A stretch of DNA of 7,539 nt from DASVWH01 sp036389715 (GTDB lineage: Bacteria; Acidobacteriota; Blastocatellia; Pyrinomonadales; Pyrinomonadaceae). The translations under genes were made by a program, and so were the position numbers. Every line of letters begins with the position of its first letter. Position 1 is the first letter of the stretch. Of the stretch, positions 1 through 6,300 are shown piece by piece. The notes under the pieces are model-generated. The model saw only the letters and a list, made by a program, of their open reading frames with translations, searched no databases and was not told where the DNA came from. Location: assembly GCA_036389715.1 (NCBI GenBank), contig DASVWH010000071.1:1-7539 (forward strand), given 5' to 3'.

Positions 1-503
1 ATAGTGCGACCGATGAAGCGAACCTGCGACGGTACGCGAACAGTGAAGCTGACCTGCACGTCGTTGTGCTTGAACTCCATCAGGCCGATGCTGCGCGGCG
101 GCTGGTCGCCCGGCTGCACTTCGTCGCCGGGACGACACTCATGCGCCCTGTTCGGGTCGGCGCTCGGATAGGAGGCGCAGATAGTAACGCCGCCCTCATG
201 TTCCAGCACCTTGAGCTGGACCTGGCTCGCGTTGCCGCCTGAAGAGCTTTTGACGGCGATGACCTCGACCTCGTCGCCCGTCGCCGCTTCGGCCCGGATG
301 TTGCCGTTGACGCCCTTGATTTCAATCGCGCGCCCGCGGTCAAGGCGTCCACGCCAGTGAAAATCGCCCGCCGTCGGCCTGCCCTGGCCGGAGGCGAAAG
401 CCGGGCCATCGCCTCCCTCTGCTCCTTCTAAAGTGTGTCCTTGTGTTGACATAATGGTTACCATCAGCACTGCCAGCAGTGCTCCGAAGAAAGTTGTCCT
501 CAT
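1..503 (-). CDS. Exported DUF4097-type beta-rich protein, 3' end cut off by the window edge
   Basis: The reading frame is open from an ATG at 503-501 to the window edge, giving 167 codons without a stop, so the C-terminus is missing. The N-terminus (MRTTFFGALLAVLMVTIMST) is a Sec signal peptide of about 20-25 residues, so the product should be periplasmic or surface-located. The mature part carries short beta-strand units such as DFHWRGRLDRGRAIEIKGVN and NDVQVSFTVRVP, plus a GVTICASYP segment, as in acidobacterial DUF4097/adhesin-like proteins. The start is supported by a GGGAGG ribosome binding site 9 bases upstream, inside the end of the preceding gene, whose TAA stop lies 3 bases before this ATG. 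It therefore belongs to the same operon as the similar protein upstream and looks like a paralogue of it. No enzymatic motif is visible and the molecular function is unknown. The family call rests on pattern recognition. Confidence 0.82.
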   Translation of the reverse strand, partial: MRTTFFGALLAVLMVTIMSTQGHTLEGAEGGDGPAFASGQGRPTAGDFHWRGRLDRGRAIEIKGVNGNIRAEAATGDEVEVIAVKSSSGGNASQVQLKVLEHEGGVTICASYPSADPNRAHECRPGDEVQPGDQPPRSIGLMEFKHNDVQVSFTVRVPSQVRFIGRT

Positions 504-506
504 TGA

Positions 507-1583
507 TTAAAACCTCCCGCAGGCTGCGAATGCGCTCGGTTCGAGTTTGTTCAGCGAGATATTCCCGCCGAATGAATCGAGCCTGATTTGCGCCTGCCCG
601 TTGCCGTATTGGCCGCTCAGACGATGAACCGTCTGCGACTTTTCCTGCTCCTGCGTGAGCGGGAAATCGCTCCTGACCTCTCCTCTGTAGGACCAGAGAT
701 TTGCGCTGAAGCCGGGCGCATCGGCCGGAACGGCCACGCGCAGTTCGCCGTCCATGGTCTTCAAACGATAATGACTGTTGGCCCTGACGGCGCTGGTTAA
801 ATCAATACTGCCGCCCGTCGTCTCCGCCTCGACATCGCCGCCGATATTGGAGAGCGTGATCGGGCCGCTGGTGTTGCTCGCCTCGACGCGCCCGCCGATG
901 CAACTGGCGCTCAGAGCGCCGATGAGCGCGAAGAGATGAACGTCACCCCCGGCGTTATTGACTGTAATGCTGCCGCGAGTGACGGCCACGTTGACGCTCT
1001 TTCCGACATTCTCGACCCTGACATCGCCGTTCTCATTGCGAATGTTCAGGGCCCCGTCAACGCCCGAGACCTCGACTGTGCCCGCCTCGACGCTGATTGA
1101 TTCTATTTCCACACCGCGCGGAACTTTGACGGTCAGGTTGATCTTCGCGCCGCGCGGTTGGCCGCCGAAGCCCGGCGTAATGACACGCTCGAAACGGTCC
1201 GGCTCGCGCTTCACGCTCTGGGTTTCCGGCTCGGGAGCGATGCGCCAGAGACCGCGGCGCGCAGGGTCGGAAACGGCTTTGACCTGGACGACTTCGCCGC
1301 CGGATTCCCTCGCCGCGGTGGTTTCAATCGTATCCCTGTCCCAGCCCGTGATGATGACGCGCCCGGAACGATTGCTGATGGCTATCCGCTCTCCCTGTGC
1401 CGGTTTAAGAACGGTTTCAGTGGATTGAAGGCCCTGTCCGGGGCGCGCTTCGATTCTCATATTTTGATGCCGCCCATGATTTTCATCCCGGCCCCCGACC
1501 GCGAAATTTTCCGGCGCGGCGTAGCCAGCCCAGCCGCCAGCGGCCATTAAGATCAAGAAAGTTTTGAAGATTCTTCGTTTCAT
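507..1583 (-). CDS. Exported DUF4097-family beta-solenoid-like protein
   Basis: The 358-residue product starts with a clear signal peptide (MKRRIFKTFLILMAAGGWAG, cleavage probably near residues 22-24). A low-complexity Gly/Arg/Glu segment follows, to about residue 55. From about residue 58 it consists of repeated short beta-strands with Gly/Asn turns: GRVIITGWD near 75, then a run at about 165-265 with units such as GDVRVENV, GSITVNNAGGDV, GRVEASNTSGPITLSNIGGD and GGSIDLTS. A last repeat unit (GGNISLNK) lies near the C-terminus. This pattern is typical of DUF4097 adhesin-like proteins, which are predicted beta-helices without known catalysis. The ATG at 1583 is preceded by a modest GAGAG site. 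It lies 42 bases after the anti-sigma gene and 3 bases before a second protein of similar type. The most economical inference is an envelope protein produced under control of the neighbouring sigma factor; its biochemical role is unknown. Confidence 0.85.
   Translation of the reverse strand: MKRRIFKTFLILMAAGGWAGYAAPENFAVGGRDENHGRHQNMRIEARPGQGLQSTETVLKPAQGERIAISNRSGRVIITGWDRDTIETTAARESGGEVVQVKAVSDPARRGLWRIAPEPETQSVKREPDRFERVITPGFGGQPRGAKINLTVKVPRGVEIESISVEAGTVEVSGVDGALNIRNENGDVRVENVGKSVNVAVTRGSITVNNAGGDVHLFALIGALSASCIGGRVEASNTSGPITLSNIGGDVEAETTGGSIDLTSAVRANSHYRLKTMDGELRVAVPADAPGFSANLWSYRGEVRSDFPLTQEQEKSQTVHRLSGQYGNGQAQIRLDSFGGNISLNKLEPSAFAACGRF
513..518 (-). promoter_or_regulatory. Ribosome binding site GGGAGG for the last gene
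   Basis: On the minus strand GGGAGG sits 9 bases before the ATG at 503-501. It lies within the last codons (Cys-Gly-Arg-Phe) of the preceding gene. This strong match to the Shine-Dalgarno consensus fixes the start of the downstream gene and implies co-transcription with likely translational coupling. Confidence 0.8.
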
Positions 1584-1625
1584 TTCACTCTCTGTGAGCG
1601 AGCCATACGGATGCTCGACGCTCTC

Positions 1626-2561
1626 TCAGTTGCCGCCGACAGCTTTATAGTCGGCCAGTCCCCTGAGCAGTTCGACCTTCTTTCCGTAGGCGCTCATCAT
1701 GTATTGCACGGCCACCAGATCGCCGGGCTGCTCCCTGACGGCGCGGCGCGTAGTGTCAATCGCGCGGTCAATCACGCTGAGGGCCTCGTCATAGGAGGTT
1801 AGGGATTCAGCGCCGACGAGCGAGCGCCGTGCTCCCGCATCGCGTGAGAGCAGGCTGATGGTCTCAAGATACCTTTGCTCGATTTCCCGCACCGCCTTCT
1901 CCCGAAGCGGCCGCATCTCTGCGACGAGAGGCCGCGTCCTCTCCATCCCGTCCATCCGGCCCCCGGCGGCCCTGTTTGTCGCGGGCACGCGCCGCCCGGC
2001 CTTCTTTCTCAGGTCGCTCGCGGCGACGGGAAGCAACCCGTGCCTGGCGACTGTCTCAGGGGCTTTCGCCGCGCTCTCTTCGGCGACACCTGTTTGAAGC
2101 AAGCCGTCGCGCCGCGCGGGGGGAGACGACCGCTCGAAAGAGTTTTTGGCCTCAAGGGTTTGCTGAGACGGTTGGCCGTTGGGCGCATTGATAAAGAGCC
2201 TGACGGCGACCCCCGCGCCGAGCGCCAGCAGCAACGCCGCCGCCCCCGTCGCCCAGCTCAAGGAGAAGAGTTTCAACGCGGCGGCCCAACGCTCGCGCAG
2301 CCTCTGCGGCCCTATCACGCGAGCTTCCACGCCAGCTTTCTCCCGCCCGAGCTTCTCATGTACAGCCGCCCAGAGTTCCGGCCTGACTCGAACGACGCGC
2401 TGGTTGCTGAGCAGAAATTCCTGCGCCGCAGCCAGCTCCTCGTACTCCCCGGCGCAACCGCCACAGGTCAGCACGTGTGCGCGCGCGCGGCGGGCGTCAT
2501 GGCTTTCCAGCTCGCCGTCCAGATACTCCTCCATGACTTTTAAGAACTCGCGGCAATTCAC
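1626..2561 (-). CDS. Membrane anti-sigma factor with zinc-finger (ZAS/zf-HC2) domain
   Basis: The 311-residue protein begins with a zinc-binding anti-sigma signature: Cys3, then His29-x3-Cys33-x2-Cys36 in an acidic, helical N-terminal domain (about 1-50). In this family the domain binds and silences the partner ECF sigma factor in the cytoplasm. A hydrophobic stretch at about 103-121 (WATGAAALLLALGAGVAV) is a single transmembrane helix, followed by about 190 residues outside the cytoplasm. That outer part has a disordered Ser/Pro/Arg-rich stretch (about 128-210), then an alpha-helical region (about 215-305, including EIEQRYLETISLL and YDEALSVIDRAIDTTRRAV) that resembles TPR-like helical pairs. 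Translation starts at GTG (2561-2559), overlapping the TGA of the sigma gene as GTGA, with GGAGAG 6 bases upstream. The long outer helical domain is the likely sensor or protein-contact part, which is inference. Confidence 0.93.
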   Translation of the reverse strand: MNCREFLKVMEEYLDGELESHDARRARAHVLTCGGCAGEYEELAAAQEFLLSNQRVVRVRPELWAAVHEKLGREKAGVEARVIGPQRLRERWAAALKLFSLSWATGAAALLLALGAGVAVRLFINAPNGQPSQQTLEAKNSFERSSPPARRDGLLQTGVAEESAAKAPETVARHGLLPVAASDLRKKAGRRVPATNRAAGGRMDGMERTRPLVAEMRPLREKAVREIEQRYLETISLLSRDAGARRSLVGAESLTSYDEALSVIDRAIDTTRRAVREQPGDLVAVQYMMSAYGKKVELLRGLADYKAVGGN

Positions 2562-3187
2562 TGAACACTCTCCAGGAAAGGGTGCATCCGGCGTTGCACT
2601 TCAACCCGCGCGCGATGAAGCACCGTCTTGACATTCGGTATCGAAAACCCTGTGATCTCCGCGATCTCTTCGTAACTTCGCTGCTGAAAGACCTTGAGCG
2701 TAAAGACCAGCCTTTGGTCTTCCGTCAGCTTTTCCAGAATCCCGGTGACGAGCTGTTCCAACTCCTTGCCCAGCAACTGGCCGTCGAGCGAGGGTTGCTC
2801 ATCGCGCGTCTCGCCGACGAGCGGGTCGTCAATCGGCACACGGCGGTGCTCTTTCTGCCGCGCCGGATAGGATTCGCGCACCACATTGTGCGCGATGCCG
2901 AACAACCAGCTCGACAGCTTCGACGCATCCCGCAGCCTCTCCATGTTCCTGTAAGCGCGGATGAAGGTCTCCTGCGCCAGTTCTTCGGCCAGCTCATAGC
3001 TGCCGACCAGGTGAAAAACGAAGCTGACGATCCGCTGCGCATAACGCTCGAAGATGAGGCGAAAGGCTTCATCATCACCCTGGCAAACACGCCTGACGAT
3101 TTCGGCGGAGTTATTCATGAGCGCCCCGGAATGATTTTTCGTCCGGTCTCTCATCCCTGCCCCAGCGATTGCCAGCTCTCCCGTCAT
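2558..3187 (-). CDS. ECF-type RNA polymerase sigma factor (sigma-70 family)
   Basis: The 209-residue protein has the two-domain ECF layout. Region 2 spans about residues 36-110, with DDEAFRLIFERYAQRIV, the core-binding ELAEELAQETFIRAYRN and the promoter-melting KLSSWLFGIAHNVVR. Region 4 spans about 140-203, with LTEDQRLVFTLKVFQQRSYE and the helix-turn-helix EIAEITGFSIPNVKTVLHRA that reads the -35 element. It directs RNA polymerase to a specific set of promoters and should be held inactive by the anti-sigma factor encoded next, with a 4-base overlap. The start is uncertain. The first ATG (3187) has no good ribosome binding site and adds about 23 residues unlike the family; an internal ATG at 3118-3116 (MNNSAEIVRRV) would give a normal ECF N-terminus of 186 residues. 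There is no C-terminal extension. I cannot assign an ECF group. Confidence 0.93.
   Translation of the reverse strand: MTGELAIAGAGMRDRTKNHSGALMNNSAEIVRRVCQGDDEAFRLIFERYAQRIVSFVFHLVGSYELAEELAQETFIRAYRNMERLRDASKLSSWLFGIAHNVVRESYPARQKEHRRVPIDDPLVGETRDEQPSLDGQLLGKELEQLVTGILEKLTEDQRLVFTLKVFQQRSYEEIAEITGFSIPNVKTVLHRARVEVQRRMHPFLESVQ
2568..2573 (-). promoter_or_regulatory. Ribosome binding site GGAGAG deciding a GTG start
   Basis: GGAGAG on the minus strand is 6 bases before the GTG start of the anti-sigma gene and lies within the final codons of the sigma gene. It supports GTG as the start and fits translational coupling of the two proteins, which would keep their levels balanced. Confidence 0.7.
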
Positions 3188-3211
3188 CTATCAGGTAAGT
3201 GGAGAGAGGGC

Positions 3212-3235
3212 GACAAAATGTTTCATTGTTTTTCC
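3212..3235 (-). promoter_or_regulatory. Candidate ECF-type promoter upstream of the sigma gene
   Basis: On the minus strand GGAAA (3235-3231) is followed after exactly 16 bases by GTC (3214-3212). This resembles the GGAA(C)-N16-CGTC layout common to ECF-sigma promoters, although the last base of the -35 and the first of the -10 deviate. It lies in the only sizeable non-coding gap, 24 bases before the first possible start of the sigma gene, with transcription expected to begin near 3204. That would leave a leader of about 17 bases to the ATG at 3187, or about 86 to the ATG at 3118. Autoregulation by the encoded sigma factor is usual for this family. It is a pattern match only. Confidence 0.35.
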
Positions 3236-3251
3236 GCGTGAGACGGAAAAA
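3229..3251. repeat. Perfect 8-base inverted repeat with 7-base spacer
   Basis: TTTTTCCG (3229-3236) and CGGAAAAA (3244-3251) are exact reverse complements separated by CGTGAGA. The arm nearer the sigma gene overlaps the candidate -35 element, so the repeat may be an operator or part of promoter recognition. A classical terminator is unlikely because the outer parts of the stem are A/T only and, on the minus strand, no T-run follows the hairpin. Confidence 0.55.
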
Positions 3252-3298
3252 GGTGTCTGCAACTGCCCGGCGAAACCCGCGCGTTGGAGAAGGCAAAC

Positions 3299-3334
3299 GT
3301 CAGGCGCTGTGCGTCCTGTCAGGCGCTGTGCGTC
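3299..3334. repeat. Tandem duplication of the PKS gene 3' end
   Basis: The 17-base sequence GTCAGGCGCTGTGCGTC occurs at 3299-3315 and again at 3318-3334, a 19-base period. The right copy contains the last codons (Thr-His-Ser-Ala) and the TGA stop of the polyketide synthase; the left copy lies just downstream of that stop. It looks like a short tandem duplication that left the protein end unchanged. The left copy, extended by CTG (3301-3318), can fold into a weak imperfect hairpin. Confidence 0.75.
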
Positions 3335-6300
3335 TTGAAGGCAAACTCCATGATGCTCTTATCAATGCACTCTTTGAGCTTACCGGCGAGCATTTCGCTG
3401 TTATCTTTCGTGGCGATGATTTCGTGATAGCCCGAGACCAGGCGTAAATCAACGGGCTCGGCCGAGACCTTGTCCCAGCCGAGCGTCTGATTCGTCATGT
3501 CCATCTCCACTCGATCCAGGTGGTCTCTCATCTCCGCATCGCGTTCGCTGGCGCGAAAGAGCGTGATGCGCCCCGGAAAGACCTTCGGCACGTACTTGAC
3601 AGTGTTGTTAATCCTAGTGCGGAAGCCCTTGATGAAATTGAGCAGCCAGTCGTGCCCCAGGTCGGCGGGCGCGAGGTCAACTGCCTTCAGTTGATTCAGG
3701 AGATAATCGAGTTTTTCGTCCGCTTCGAGACCGTCGAAATCGCTGGCCGTGACGGGCAGCTCGACCCCGTTCTGGCGTGCCCGCTCGCGCACCAGCCCGA
3801 GCAGCAGAATGGCATCATCCAGGCGCGCCACCTTGGCTATGGTCTCCGGCGCGGGCGTATCCAGCATGACGAGCAGCGGCACTTCATAGCCACGCTTGGT
3901 CAACTGCTGCGCCATCTCGAAGGCGACGATTCCGCCGTAAGACAACCCACCCAGCAGGAAAGGCCCTTCGGGCGAGACGAAACGAATGGTTTCGATATAC
4001 TCGCTGGCCATCTCTTCGAGCGAAGCATAGTCGCCGAACTGCCCCACCTCGGCCAGGCCCATCGAGTGAATCCCGTAGAAAGGGTAATCGGGAGCCATGT
4101 GCCGCGCCAGGTAAACCATGCTGAAGGCATCGCCGCCAATCGGGTGCATGCAGAAGAAGGGCGGCTTCGTCCCTTTGGGCTGAAGCGGGACAAGGATGTT
4201 GGGCCATGAGAGTTCGGAGCGACGCGCCTGCTCGACGCTTTCCGCGAGCCCCGCGACCGTCGGCTTCTCAAAGAGACTATTGAGATGCAGGTCTTCGAGA
4301 TCGAAGGTCGCGCGCAGCCGGAAGATCAGTTGAATACCAGCCAGTGAATGCCCGCCAAGCTCGAAGAAATCGTCGTTGACGCCGACCCGCTCGACCCCCA
4401 GAAGGTCCGACCAGAGGTCCGCGATCAGGCGCTCGTCCGCGTTGCGCGGAGCGACGTAGGGCGTTTGCAGATTCCGTCTCCCGCTCTCCAAAGAGGTTTC
4501 AGCACTTGCCGTAACCTCTTGCGGGAGCTTGACTTCGGCGGCCTCGCTGATTCTCGCACGGAGGTCGGTCGGAGAGGCGACGAACTGTGCCGGAGCGTTC
4601 GACGCCAGAACGCGCCCGAGCACTTCCGCGGCCTCGTTCGGCTTGATGAGAGTCCGTGATGAATTTGCAGCGCCGTCCACTGCCCCGGCGGATGATGGCT
4701 GCCCGCCGTCCCAGCTGAGCCTGGTCCACGCGAAGCCCTTGCGGGCGGAGCATGCCTCCGCCAGCGCATCCATGAAGTGATTGACGGCCGCATGAACGGT
4801 CTTGCCCGCGCCGCCGAGCACGGACGAGAGGCCCGAGAGCAGCAGGCAGAAATCCAGCTTCCTATGCTGCAAGACCTTTTCGAGCAGCAGCAGGCCGTAT
4901 GCTCTCTGCAAATGTCTGCGGCATTCATTCAAGCCGACTTCGCGCAGGGGGCTGCCGCCCGGCACTTCCATGTCTGCCGCCGTGTAGACGACGCCGTGTA
5001 TCTCTCCGAATCGCGCGAGGGCTTGATCGAGAGCAGCTTGCAGCTTCTCTTCGTCCGTCGTATCCGTGCCCAGGAGCATCACTTCGGCTCCCATAGCTTC
5101 GAGGCTTTGGACCCTCTTCAGTCTCCGGCTCAGGGCATCATCCTCGCCGTACTGGTCCAGCCAGCCTTCCCATTGCTCCCTCGGCGGAACATTGGCACGC
5201 GTCAGGATAACGAGCCTCGCTTTGACCGTCCCGGCAATGCCCGCGGCGATTTCCAGCGCGGCATCCTCTGCCGCCCCCGTGACCAGATAGACGCCGCCGT
5301 CCCTCAGGCCGAGAGCACTATCTGTCGGGCGTTCGAGCCGCACGGCCTCGAAGTCGCGCACCCAACGGTGCTGCCCTCTGTAAGCCACCAGCTTGTCGGA
5401 CGTTTCGCCGGAAAGCTCCGCGATGAGCTTAACAACCAGTCCTTTTTCTTCAACCGATTTCGGCTTTGGCGTGATGATGTCGATGTTGCGGCAAGTTACC
5501 AGCGGATGCTCCTGCGAGAGCACCTGCGCGGGTCCGAGAACCGTGGCCTTTTCAGGTTGGAGCGGTTCGTCGCCCGTCACGCTCAGCATATTATTGGTGA
5601 CGATTCCGATGCGCAGCTCCCTGTTGAGCCCCTGCTCGCCGAGCGCCTGCGCCAGGAACAGCAGGCTGTATAAGCCCCTCTCCTGAGACTGCTCCAGAGA
5701 TTTGATGTCGGCCGAGCGCGGACGCTGCGCGACGCCCCAGAGGTGCAGGAGCTTCTCCGGTATCCGGTTCGTCGCCTTCAAATCTTTGAGCAGCGCCGCG
5801 TAGTCGTCCTGGTCCTGCGGGTTTATTTCGATCTCGTGCTCGCTCAAACGTCTGAACTTCTTACCCGCCAGCACGCTGACGACCTCATGCCCATCACTTG
5901 TCAGAGAGGCCGCAAGCTCCGCGCCGATTCCGCTCTTTCCTCTGAAGATCAACCACCTGGACCTCTCTTTATTTCCGTTCTGCGCGCCGGTTTCCGCGCT
6001 CGCCCAGGACTGCTTCCAGAAGGGTCTATAGAACCAGTCGGCGATGTCGCTTCTCCTGCCTTTCGCTGTCTGGGGCGCGCCCTCGCCCGGGCCCGCCTTC
6101 CTGGGCTCGACCCAACATCTGATCGGCTCGAACGGGTAGGTCGGCAAAGGGATGCGGCGACGGCGCTCGCCCGCGTGCAGGCTGGGCCAGTCAATCTCCG
6201 TGCCCGCGGTCCAGAGCCGTGCGACGGCAAGCAGCATGGCTTCGACGCTCGAAGAGTGTTCGTTTTCTCGCCCGAGAGTCGGGACGACGAGCTGTTGCGC

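Noticed and set aside
80..409. Minus-strand 109-codon frame near the left edge
   Set aside because: It is out of frame with the signal-peptide-bearing gene that starts at 503 and is very Arg/Ser/Ala-rich, typical of a shifted frame in GC-rich DNA.
1875..2543. Plus-strand open frame (222 codons) opposite the anti-sigma gene
   Set aside because: The minus-strand zinc-finger motif, transmembrane helix and start overlap with the sigma gene are decisive; this frame is a shadow.
2582..3241. Plus-strand open frame (219 codons) opposite the sigma gene
   Set aside because: Both sigma regions 2 and 4 are clear on the minus strand; this frame only mirrors them.
3111..3296. Small 61-codon minus-strand frame across the gap and the start of the sigma gene
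   Set aside because: Its end overlaps the sigma gene in another frame, it has no domain character, and it would cover the candidate promoter.
3301..3318. Possible terminator hairpin just after the PKS stop
   Set aside because: The stem is short with a bulged base and a 3-base loop, and no T-run follows on the minus strand. It is better explained as a by-product of the tandem duplication.
3520..4209. Plus-strand open frame (229 codons) opposite the thioesterase
   Set aside because: The thioesterase triad and motifs on the minus strand explain the region; the opposite frame resembles no protein I know.
4777..5673. Long plus-strand open frame (298 codons) opposite the PKS gene
   Set aside because: It is the antisense of clear KR-coding sequence. 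Its translation has no recognisable domain, and long antisense frames are expected in GC-rich genes.
5840..6040. Gly-rich FRGKSGIGAELAA segment as a second active reductase
   Set aside because: It belongs to the structural half of the KR region, which normally has a truncated Rossmann fold with such residues but no catalytic set.
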